From positions 1 through 50,092 of the forward strand of contig JAZOAK010000079.1 in assembly GCA_045595445.1 (NCBI GenBank): a stretch of DNA of 50,092 bases, read 5' to 3'. Of this stretch, positions 24,175 through 31,926 are shown one piece after another. Source of the stretch: RGIG3009 sp045595445. Lineage in GTDB: Bacteria; Bacillota; Clostridia; Oscillospirales; Acutalibacteraceae. The first letter of the stretch is position 1, and each line of letters begins with the position of its first letter. A model generated the notes under the pieces. It was not told the DNA's origin and did no database searches. It worked only from the letters and a program-made list of their open reading frames with translations. The position numbers and the translations under genes were made by a program.

Positions 24175-24989
24175 TACAAGCCATCGGCGATCTGTTTACC
24201 TATGATTTTATGCGTCGCGCCTTACTGGCTGTGTTGCTGATGATGCCGTTGTTTTCGCTGCTCGGTACGCTGGTGGTCAACAACGGCATGGCGTTTTTCT
24301 CCGATGCGCTCGGTCACTCGGCGCTGACGGGTGCCGCGGTCGGGTTCTTGTTTGGATTGGCAGATCCCAGCCCCGCGATGTTGATCTTTGCCATCGTATT
24401 TGCGTTGTTAATGAATGCGGTTCGTCATTCGCGCCTGTCGTCCACCGATACGGTTATCAGTGTGTTCGCTTCTTGCGGATTGGCGCTGGGATTGGTGTTG
24501 CTTTCGAAAAACAGCAGCTTTTCGGGGTATCAAAGTTTGCTTATCGGAGATATTTTATCCATCACCGATACGCAATTGTGGATATTGGCAGGCACCTTAC
24601 TTGCGGTTGTGATCGTTTGGGTGCTGTGCTTTAACGGCTTTTTCGCCGTGTCACTCAGCCCGTCGCTTGCCAAAAGCAAAGGCCTTTCAACGGTATGGCT
24701 CGACAATTTATTCGTCGTGGTCATGGCGGCGGTGGTGATGTTATCGGTACGGTTGGTGGGGTTGCTTCTTATCAACGCGATGTTGATCCTACCCGCGGCT
24801 GCGGCGCGTAACGTTGCCAAAGGGTTGCGCAGTTACGTGCTTTTAGCGCTGCTCTTTTCTCTGTTTTCCGGTTTGCTGGGGTTGCTCGTATCGTATCTGA
24901 ACGCGTTTGCGACGGGGCCGACCATCGTGCTTGTCGGCGCTGCCGTGTTTTTCGGTACGTTTTTCATTGCTCGGCGCGAAAAGGGATAA
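24171..24989 (+). CDS. znuB: Zinc ABC transporter, permease
   Basis: ZnuB forms the membrane channel of the importer. The 272-residue product is an ABC-3 family permease with about seven or eight hydrophobic segments. It has the early FFSDALGHSALTG motif and a late LVGLLLINAMLILPAAAAR segment that fits the coupling region. It is the last gene of znuACB, with ATGA overlap to znuC. Confidence 0.95.
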   Translation: MIQAIGDLFTYDFMRRALLAVLLMMPLFSLLGTLVVNNGMAFFSDALGHSALTGAAVGFLFGLADPSPAMLIFAIVFALLMNAVRHSRLSSTDTVISVFASCGLALGLVLLSKNSSFSGYQSLLIGDILSITDTQLWILAGTLLAVVIVWVLCFNGFFAVSLSPSLAKSKGLSTVWLDNLFVVVMAAVVMLSVRLVGLLLINAMLILPAAAARNVAKGLRSYVLLALLFSLFSGLLGLLVSYLNAFATGPTIVLVGAAVFFGTFFIARREKG

Positions 24990-24991
24990 AA

Positions 24992-25023
24992 AACCGCCCG
25001 CTGTCAAACAGCGGGCGGTTTTA
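24992..25023. terminator. Bidirectional terminator between znuB and the CorC-like gene
   Basis: A 12-bp stem (AACCGCCCGCTG at 24992-25003 with CAGCGGGCGGTT at 25009-25020) is flanked by A-runs and T-runs on both sides. It closes znuACB and the convergent minus-strand gene. Confidence 0.92.
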
Positions 25024-25890
25024 CTATTCTTCCGTGGTTTCTGTTTTTTTGATATGCACCAGTTCGATACGACGCTCGTCCATTTTGAGAACGGTTAACT
25101 CGACGTTTTCAAACAGAACGGTTGCGTGTTCCTCTTCGGTGGGAATGCGCCCCAGTTGATCGATGAGGAATCCGGCAAGCGTGTCGTAATCGCCCTCCGG
25201 GAACTCGACGCCAAGCAACTCGCCGACTTCGTCGATTGCCATGGAACCGTCTACCTCAAAGGTGTTTTCGCCGGTCTGCTTGACTTCTTCTTCCTCATTG
25301 TCGTATTCATCCTGAATACTGCCCACGATGGATTCGAGCAGATCTTCCATTGACACGATACCGGCAAGACCGCCGTATTCATCCACCGCCATGGCGAGTT
25401 GAATGTGTTTTTCGGTCATTTCCGCGAACAAGTCGTCACAACGTTTGGAACCGGGCACGAAATGTGCCTTGTGCATCAGCGAGCGTAAGGTGAGATCCGA
25501 AGGGATCGGTTTGCCTACGTACGGGAGCAGGTCTTTAATGTGCAGGATGCCGATCACGTGGTCGAGGTCTTCTTCGTAGATCGGCACGCGGGAAAACCCT
25601 TTTTCAATGCTGATCGCGAGAGCATCTTGTACAGAATCCTCCACGTCGACGGCTTCCACGTCGGTGCGAGGTGTCATAATATCCTCTGCGGTCATTTCAC
25701 TAAATTCAAAGATGTTGTTAATCATATCCTTTTGGGATTCCTCAATAACACCTTTTTCTTCGCCGGCATCCACCAGCTCACGGATATCTTCTTCCGTGAC
25801 ATTGCGGCGGCGCGTGACCAGGCGGGACATCGCTTTCCAGAAATTAGACGGAGTGTTTGATAAATTACCGTCAGACGCAGGGTCAGACAT
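25024..25890 (-). CDS. CorC/HlyC-like protein with paired CBS domains
   Basis: The 288-residue product has a pair of CBS domains (about 70-190; EDIMTPRTDVEAVD is the typical start and VDEYGGLAGIVSMEDLLE the end) followed by a CorC/HlyC-associated domain (about 205-285). Full-length family members have an N-terminal four-helix DUF21 membrane domain. This one lacks it and begins with a short charged region, so it resembles the soluble CorC type linked to magnesium/cobalt efflux. The substrate is uncertain. It stands alone with its own promoter. Confidence 0.9.
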   Translation of the reverse strand: MSDPASDGNLSNTPSNFWKAMSRLVTRRRNVTEEDIRELVDAGEEKGVIEESQKDMINNIFEFSEMTAEDIMTPRTDVEAVDVEDSVQDALAISIEKGFSRVPIYEEDLDHVIGILHIKDLLPYVGKPIPSDLTLRSLMHKAHFVPGSKRCDDLFAEMTEKHIQLAMAVDEYGGLAGIVSMEDLLESIVGSIQDEYDNEEEEVKQTGENTFEVDGSMAIDEVGELLGVEFPEGDYDTLAGFLIDQLGRIPTEEEHATVLFENVELTVLKMDERRIELVHIKKTETTEE

Positions 25891-25929
25891 GGTTTGAATT
25901 TTCCCCTTTCAAAATATGAATACATACAC

Positions 25930-25958
25930 ACTATACCGCACATACTGTGATTTGTCAA
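25930..25958 (-). promoter_or_regulatory. Promoter of the CorC-like gene
   Basis: On the minus strand, TTGACA (complement of 25953-25958), a 17-bp spacer and TATAGT (complement of 25930-25935) form a near-consensus promoter about 40 bases upstream of the gene. Confidence 0.82.
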
Positions 25959-26030
25959 ATTTTGTGCCAATAATAGGCGTTTTTTCCTCCAAAGTACGTT
26001 AAAAAATATCAGAAAATCCGTCGCTTACAC

Positions 26031-26059
26031 TTTACACGAGCGAAAATCTATGTTATGAT
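26031..26059 (+). promoter_or_regulatory. Promoter of the PFOR gene
   Basis: TTTACA (26031-26036), a 17-bp spacer and TATGAT (26054-26059) lie about 50 bases before the PFOR start codon. Confidence 0.75.
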
Positions 26060-26111
26060 ATGCGGTGGTATATAAAACCTTATGCATTATCCTAAAAGGG
26101 AGGAAATATTC

Positions 26112-29100
26112 ATGGCAAGAAAGTTCAAAACCATGGACGGTAACAACGCCGCGGCACACGTATCCTATGCGTTTACCGAGGTAGCGGGTATCTACCCGAT
26201 CACCCCGTCCAGCCCCATGGCCGACTACGTTGACCAATGGGCAGCCGCCGGTCTGAAAAACATTTTCGGCACGACGGTCAAGGTGTCGGAGATGCAGTCG
26301 GAGGCCGGTGCCGCCGGTACCGTACACGGCTCGCTCAACGCGGGTGCATTGACGACCACCTACACAGCTTCGCAGGGTCTTCTGTTGATGATCCCGAACA
26401 TGTATAAGATCGCGGGTGAGTTGTTGCCCTCCGTCTTCCACGTGTCGGCTCGTTGCGTTGCTTCGCATGCGTTGAACATTTTCGGTGATCATTCCGATGT
26501 GTATGCTTGCCGTCAGACCGGTTTCGCGATGCTCGCGGAATCTAATCCGCAGGAAGTTATGGATCTCGGTGCGGTGGCTCACTTGGCGACCATCAAGGGC
26601 CGTGTGCCGTTCATCAACTTCTTTGACGGCTTCCGCACCTCTCACGAGATCCAGAAAATCCAGGTTTGGGATTTTGACGATCTCAAAGAGATGTGCGATA
26701 TGGACGCGGTTGCCGCGTTCCGCAAACGCGCTCTCAATCCGGAGCATCCGGTTATGCGCGGTTCTCACGAAAACGGCGATATCTTCTTCCAGCATCGTGA
26801 GGCTTGCAACAAGTACTATGATGCGATTCCCGGTATCGTTGAAGAGTACATGGGCAAGGTCAACGCGAAGCTCGGTACCGATTATCAGCTGTTCAACTAC
26901 TATGGCGCACCCGATGCTGAGCGCGTGATTATCGCGATGGGTTCGGTTTGCGACGTGGCGGAAGAAGTGATCGATTATTTGACCGCCGCCGGCGAAAAAG
27001 TCGGTTTGATCAAGGTGCGTTTGTACCGTCCGTTCTCCGCTGAGCATCTGGCGAAAGCCATCCCCGCTTCGGTGAAGAAGATTGCGGTTCTTGACAGAAC
27101 CAAGGAGCCCGGCGCGCACGGCGAGCCGTTGTTCCTCGACGTTGTGGCGGCATTGACCGCACAGGGACGTACTGATATTAAAGTTATCGGTGGTCGTTAC
27201 GGTCTGGGTTCCAAGGATACCCCGCCTTCCAGCCTGTTCGCGGTGTATAAGGAACTCGAAAAAGATGCTCCCAAGGCGCAGTTCACCATGGGTATCGTTG
27301 ACGACGTGACCGGTCTGTCCCTGCCTGAGGAGGTTGCTCCCAACACGGCGGCAGAAGGTACCATTGAATGTAAGTTCTGGGGTCTGGGCGGCGACGGTAC
27401 TGTCGGTGCCAACAAGAACTCCATTAAAATCATTGGTGACCACACCGACAAATATGTGCAGGCATACTTCCAGTATGACTCCAAGAAGACCGGCGGTATT
27501 ACCATTTCGCACTTGCGTTTCGGTGATCAGCCGATCAAGAGCCCGTACTACATCAACAAGGCGGACTTCGTGGCTTGCCACAACCCGTCCTATGTTATCA
27601 AGGGCTACAAGATGGTTAACGACGTTAAACCCGGCGGTGTCTTCATGATCAACTGCCAGTGGACGCCGGAGGAGCTTGCCGAGCATCTCGATGCCGAGAC
27701 CAAGCGCTACATTGCGAAAAACAACGTGCAGCTCTACACCATCAACGCGATCGATCTCGCGATGCAGATCGGCATGGGCAAACGCACCAACACCATTCTG
27801 CAGTCTGCGTTCTTCACGTTGGCAAACGTTATGCCGCAGGAAGATGCGATCCGTTATATGAAGGAAGCGGCAACCAAGTCCTATTCCAAGAAGGGTATGG
27901 ACGTTGTCGAAATGAACCACAAGGCGATCGACGCCGGCGCTACCGCGTTTGTGAAGATCGACGTACCGGCTGACTGGGCGAATGCCGAGGATACGGCCGC
28001 TGCCGTGGTCGAGAACGGTCCCGCCAAGCTGGTCAAGATGGTTGACACCATCATGAAACCCGTTGGCAAGATGGACGGCGATTCCCTGCCGGTTTCCGCG
28101 TTTGTGGATCACGCTGACGGCACCTTCGAGCACGGTGCTTCCGCTTACGAGAAGCGCGCTGTTGCCGTTCTCGTTCCCGAATGGGATCCGACCACTTGTG
28201 CAAAATGTAACAAGTGCGCTTTCGTTTGCCCGCACGCGACCATTCGTCCCTTCGCGTTGAACGAGGAGGAAGTGGCGGCTGCTCCGGAAGCTACGAAGAA
28301 GGCTCCGAAGCCGGTTATCAAGACCAACTACACCTACACCATGGCGGTATCGCCGATGGATTGTATGGGTTGCGGCGTCTGCGTCGGCGTTTGCCCGACC
28401 AACTCCTTGAAGATGGTATCCCGCGAGTCGCAGGATGCGCAGCAGGAAGTGTTCGATTACTGTGTGGCTAAGGTTTCCGAGAAACCGGAAATCCAGGGCA
28501 ACACCGTTATCAGCAGCCAGTACAAGCAGCCCTTGCTCGAGTTCTCCGGTTCCTGCGCAGGTTGCGCCGAAACCGCGTATGCTCGCTTGATCACCCAGTT
28601 GTTTGGTGACAGAATGTATATTTCGAACGCCACCGGTTGTTCTTCCATCTGGGGCGGCCCTGCGGCTACTTCGCCGTATACCGTCAACAAGGAAGGTCAC
28701 GGTCCTGCATGGGCGAACTCCTTGTTCGAGGACAACGCCGAGCACGGCTTCGGTATGTACCTCGGCCAGAAAGCCATCCGCGCCAGCTTGATCGAGCAGG
28801 TTGAGGAAATGGCGAAATCCGAAAAAGCATCCGAGGAGTTCAAGGCAGCTGCTGAAGCTTACCTGAACACCGTCAACAACGGTGCTGAGAACACCAAGGC
28901 CACCAAGGCGTTGGTTGCCGAGCTCGAGAAAGCGGCGGCAGAGGGTTGCCCGACTGCTCCGGCTGTTCTGGAGAAGAAAGAGTATCTGTCCAAGAAGTCC
29001 GTCTGGGTATTCGGCGGTGACGGTTGGGCATACGATATCGGTTTCGGTGGTGTGGACCACGTCCTCGCTTCCGGCGAAGATATCAACATCATGGTCTTCG

Positions 29101-29639
29101 ATACCGAGGTGTACTCCAACACCGGCGGTCAGGCCTCCAAGGCTTCCCAGATCGGTCAGGTTGCTCAGTTCGCGGCTGCCGGTAAGGCGATCGCCAAGAA
29201 GAGCCTTGCCGAGATCGCGATGTCCTATGGCTACGTGTACGTTGCTCAGATCGCGATGGGTGCTGATATGAATCAGACCATCAAAGCGATCGCGGAAGCC
29301 GAAGCGTATCCGGGCCCGTCCCTGATCATCGGCTATGCGCCCTGCGAGATGCACAGCATCAAGGGCGGCATGGTCAACTGCCAGGCCGAGATGAAGAAGG
29401 CTGTGGATTGCGGTTACTGGAACATGTTCCGCTTCAATCCTGCTGCTGACAAGAAGTTTGTTATCGACAGCAAGGAGCCGTCCACCAGCTATCGTGACTT
29501 CATCATGAACGAAGCGCGTTATTCCTCGCTGACTCGCTCCTTCCCCGAGCGTGCCGAGGCGCTGTTCACCGAAGCCGAAGCGGCTGCGATGAAACGTTAC
29601 GATCACTTGCTCAAACTGCAAGCGCTCTACAACGAATAA
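26112..29639 (+). CDS. nifJ: Pyruvate:ferredoxin (flavodoxin) oxidoreductase
   Basis: PFOR oxidises pyruvate with CoA to acetyl-CoA and CO2 and reduces ferredoxin, the central fermentative step in anaerobes. The 1175-residue single-chain protein has all expected domains: the pyrimidine domain (YPITPSSPMAD), domain II, a ferredoxin-like insert with two 4Fe-4S motifs (CAKCNKCAFVCP from Cys696 and CMGCGVCVGVCP), then the thiamine-diphosphate domain with CAGC (from Cys815) and GDGWAYDIGFGG. The ATG at 26112 follows GGGAGG. Strong codon bias suggests high expression. It is transcribed alone between a promoter and a terminator. Confidence 0.99.
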   Translation: MARKFKTMDGNNAAAHVSYAFTEVAGIYPITPSSPMADYVDQWAAAGLKNIFGTTVKVSEMQSEAGAAGTVHGSLNAGALTTTYTASQGLLLMIPNMYKIAGELLPSVFHVSARCVASHALNIFGDHSDVYACRQTGFAMLAESNPQEVMDLGAVAHLATIKGRVPFINFFDGFRTSHEIQKIQVWDFDDLKEMCDMDAVAAFRKRALNPEHPVMRGSHENGDIFFQHREACNKYYDAIPGIVEEYMGKVNAKLGTDYQLFNYYGAPDAERVIIAMGSVCDVAEEVIDYLTAAGEKVGLIKVRLYRPFSAEHLAKAIPASVKKIAVLDRTKEPGAHGEPLFLDVVAALTAQGRTDIKVIGGRYGLGSKDTPPSSLFAVYKELEKDAPKAQFTMGIVDDVTGLSLPEEVAPNTAAEGTIECKFWGLGGDGTVGANKNSIKIIGDHTDKYVQAYFQYDSKKTGGITISHLRFGDQPIKSPYYINKADFVACHNPSYVIKGYKMVNDVKPGGVFMINCQWTPEELAEHLDAETKRYIAKNNVQLYTINAIDLAMQIGMGKRTNTILQSAFFTLANVMPQEDAIRYMKEAATKSYSKKGMDVVEMNHKAIDAGATAFVKIDVPADWANAEDTAAAVVENGPAKLVKMVDTIMKPVGKMDGDSLPVSAFVDHADGTFEHGASAYEKRAVAVLVPEWDPTTCAKCNKCAFVCPHATIRPFALNEEEVAAAPEATKKAPKPVIKTNYTYTMAVSPMDCMGCGVCVGVCPTNSLKMVSRESQDAQQEVFDYCVAKVSEKPEIQGNTVISSQYKQPLLEFSGSCAGCAETAYARLITQLFGDRMYISNATGCSSIWGGPAATSPYTVNKEGHGPAWANSLFEDNAEHGFGMYLGQKAIRASLIEQVEEMAKSEKASEEFKAAAEAYLNTVNNGAENTKATKALVAELEKAAAEGCPTAPAVLEKKEYLSKKSVWVFGGDGWAYDIGFGGVDHVLASGEDINIMVFDTEVYSNTGGQASKASQIGQVAQFAAAGKAIAKKSLAEIAMSYGYVYVAQIAMGADMNQTIKAIAEAEAYPGPSLIIGYAPCEMHSIKGGMVNCQAEMKKAVDCGYWNMFRFNPAADKKFVIDSKEPSTSYRDFIMNEARYSSLTRSFPERAEALFTEAEAAAMKRYDHLLKLQALYNE

Positions 29640-29648
29640 GCATTTTCA

Positions 29649-29686
29649 GAACCCCACGTCAATTACTGACGTGGGGTTCTCTTTTT
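29649..29686 (+). terminator. Terminator of the PFOR gene
   Basis: A 13-bp stem (29649-29661 with 29667-29679, core ACCCCACGTCA/TGACGTGGGGT) is followed by CTCTTTTT. Confidence 0.92.
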
Positions 29687-29710
29687 ACATTAAGACCGCG
29701 ACGAAAAATA

Positions 29711-29739
29711 TTGCCTTTTTTCTCAGTTCATGATAAAAT
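29711..29739 (+). promoter_or_regulatory. Promoter of the MoxR-DUF58-transglutaminase operon
   Basis: TTGCCT (29711-29716), a 17-bp spacer and TAAAAT (29734-29739) lie about 37 bases before the MoxR gene. Confidence 0.6.
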
Positions 29740-29776
29740 TATTTGTCTGTATTTTGTGTGTACAAGGAGAATTATC

Positions 29777-30721
29777 ATGGGAAAGAATTATTATCAGCTT
29801 GCTCTTGACATTCAGGAGCAGATCAAAACCGTCGTTTTGGGAAAAGATGAGGTGATTAACAAGATTCTTGCCGCAACGTTGGCGGGCGGACACGTTTTGC
29901 TTGACGATATTCCCGGTGTCGGCAAAACAACGTTGGCGCTTGCGTTTTCCCGCGCGACGAGCATGGACTATCACCGCTTGCAATTCACGCCCGACGTTTT
30001 GCCTACCGACGTGACGGGCTTTACGATCTATGACAAGAAAACGGATGCGTTTCAGTATAAAGAGGGCGTTGCGTTCTGTAATCTGTTCCTTGCCGATGAG
30101 ATCAACAGAACGTCGTCGAAAACGCAGTCGGCCCTTTTGGAGTTGATGGAAGAAGGTAAGATCACCGTCGACGGTGTGGTGCATCCGTTGCCCGATCCGT
30201 ACGTCGTTATCGCTACGGAAAATCCGATCGGCTCCGTCGGCACGCAAATGCTGCCCGATTCACAGCTCGACCGTTTTATGCTGTGCGTTTCCATGGGGTA
30301 CCCCTCTGTCGCGGACGAGGTGGCCATTTTGAAAAATCGGCAGGATAAAAACCCGCTGGAATCGGTACAGGCTGTTGCGGACAAAGACGATATCAAGGCG
30401 ATGCGCGAGACAGTAAAACGTGTTTATATGCACGACAAGATATACAATTATATTGCCGCGATCGCAGATGAGACCCGCAAAAACGAAATGTTCAAGCTTG
30501 GGCTTAGTCCGCGCGGAACGCTTACCCTTGCCAGAGTGTCGCGTGCCGTCGCCTTCCTGCGTGGCAGAGATTTCGTAATTCCCGATGATATTGCGTACAT
30601 ATTCCGTGACGTGGCGGCTCACCGAATCGTGTTGAGTCCCAAAGCGAAAATTTCCGGCCTTTCGGTCGATGATATCTTGACAAGCGTGCTTGAAAAGGTT
30701 CCCGTACCGAAGATGGCATAA
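29777..30721 (+). CDS. MoxR-family AAA+ ATPase
   Basis: MoxR ATPases are thought to act as chaperones for membrane or von Willebrand/DUF58 partner proteins. The 314-residue product has Walker A PGVGKTT (46-52), Walker B LFLADEIN (103-110), sensor-type ATENPIG, and the C-terminal helical lid with LSPRGTLTLARVSRA. The ATG at 29777 follows AAGGAGA; an in-frame upstream start at 29711 lies inside the promoter. DUF58 and transglutaminase-like genes follow at short spacing, a conserved cluster of unknown overall role. Confidence 0.95.
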   Translation: MGKNYYQLALDIQEQIKTVVLGKDEVINKILAATLAGGHVLLDDIPGVGKTTLALAFSRATSMDYHRLQFTPDVLPTDVTGFTIYDKKTDAFQYKEGVAFCNLFLADEINRTSSKTQSALLELMEEGKITVDGVVHPLPDPYVVIATENPIGSVGTQMLPDSQLDRFMLCVSMGYPSVADEVAILKNRQDKNPLESVQAVADKDDIKAMRETVKRVYMHDKIYNYIAAIADETRKNEMFKLGLSPRGTLTLARVSRAVAFLRGRDFVIPDDIAYIFRDVAAHRIVLSPKAKISGLSVDDILTSVLEKVPVPKMA

Positions 30722-30733
30722 GGAAGCGAGCAA

Positions 30734-31918
30734 ATGACAAAAGAAAAGCTTATCTATTTGGCGGTTGCGGTTGTTTCGGGTGTGTTTTTCATCCTTTACC
30801 GTGATATGCTCGCACTGGTTTTGTTTTTGGTTATTCTGGCGATACCGCTTCTCTTGTTTATTATTACCGTTTTCATGCGTTTGGGTATCCGCATCCACGT
30901 GGAAGCGGAGCGGACGGTGTATTCCAACGAGGAAACGGCAACGATATCGCTTGTGATAGCCAACTATTCCCTGCTGCCCGTTTCGCAAATAACCGTGCTT
31001 GCGAACTACAAAAACGCTTTCTTTAAGCATAATGACGTCGGTGAGTTTCAGTTTTTTGCGCCGCCGCTTTCGAAAAACCGCTATAAAATCGAGGTTCGAT
31101 CACGTCATGCGGGAAAAGTCGACGTTTTCTTCAAAAAAGCGCGTGTGCTCGATTATTTTGGTGTGTTTTCCCTTCCCGTCCGAATGAAAAAACGGTTTTC
31201 GATTTCTTTTTTGCCGCGGATTCACTCCATTGAACCGACGCTGCGCAAAAACACCTATACCGCCAGCGAGACGAATCTGTATTCTCAGCATAAGTCGGGG
31301 GACGATCCGGCAGAAGTGTTTGCCATTCGTGAGTACGTTGACGGTGATAAACTCAGCCGTATTCATTGGAAATTAAGCTCAAAGCAAGACAGCTATATGG
31401 TCAAAGATTACAGCTTGCCGATAAACGAAGCGGTTTTGATCTTGCCCGAGCTTGTTTTTGACGAAGGCGACGAAGCCAACCTTGATCTTATTGACGCGGT
31501 TTTGGAGATCGCTTTTTCCCTTTCGCACACGTTAGTAGAGCGCAAAACACTGCATGCTATCGGCTATTACAATGCCGAGGCGGATAAGGTGTGCGTGCAA
31601 AAGATAGGCGATTTGGATGATCTCTATTCCGTGTTTGGTGAGATCTTCAACACGTCAACGTACTATAACAAGCCTGTGCTGGCGCGTATGGACCCCGAAT
31701 TGCAACAGAACATGTCACACGTCGTTTATGTTTCCGCGAACGTGACGGCGGAACGCTGCAACGTGTTGTCTGCCGATAAAAACGAAGCATTGCTTCACAC
31801 GGTGATCAACGTTGTGGGCGAGAATACCGTTTGCAGTGAGATCGGCGGAGAAGGGCTTAACTGTATTTCTGTGAAGAAAAACGCCATCGTTTCGTGCCTT
31901 AATGACGCGGTTTTATAG
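30734..31918 (+). CDS. DUF58 domain protein
   Basis: The 394-residue product has two closely spaced N-terminal membrane segments (about 5-22 and 27-48), an exposed beta region (about 55-185), and the DUF58 signature REYVDGDKLSRIHWKLSSK near 198-216, which begins a von Willebrand A-like fold. DUF58 proteins usually partner with MoxR ATPases and transglutaminase-like membrane proteins, as here. The start lies 12 bases after the MoxR stop. Function is inferred only from this association, possibly assembly or surveillance of an envelope process. Confidence 0.88.
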   Translation: MTKEKLIYLAVAVVSGVFFILYRDMLALVLFLVILAIPLLLFIITVFMRLGIRIHVEAERTVYSNEETATISLVIANYSLLPVSQITVLANYKNAFFKHNDVGEFQFFAPPLSKNRYKIEVRSRHAGKVDVFFKKARVLDYFGVFSLPVRMKKRFSISFLPRIHSIEPTLRKNTYTASETNLYSQHKSGDDPAEVFAIREYVDGDKLSRIHWKLSSKQDSYMVKDYSLPINEAVLILPELVFDEGDEANLDLIDAVLEIAFSLSHTLVERKTLHAIGYYNAEADKVCVQKIGDLDDLYSVFGEIFNTSTYYNKPVLARMDPELQQNMSHVVYVSANVTAERCNVLSADKNEALLHTVINVVGENTVCSEIGGEGLNCISVKKNAIVSCLNDAVL

Positions 31919-31926
31919 GAGTTGCC

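Noticed and set aside
26025..29621. A 1198-codon open frame antisense to PFOR
   Set aside because: The sense strand encodes PFOR with every expected motif. The antisense frame shows no recognisable domain and is explained by biased codon use in a highly expressed gene, which rarely uses TTA, CTA or TCA.
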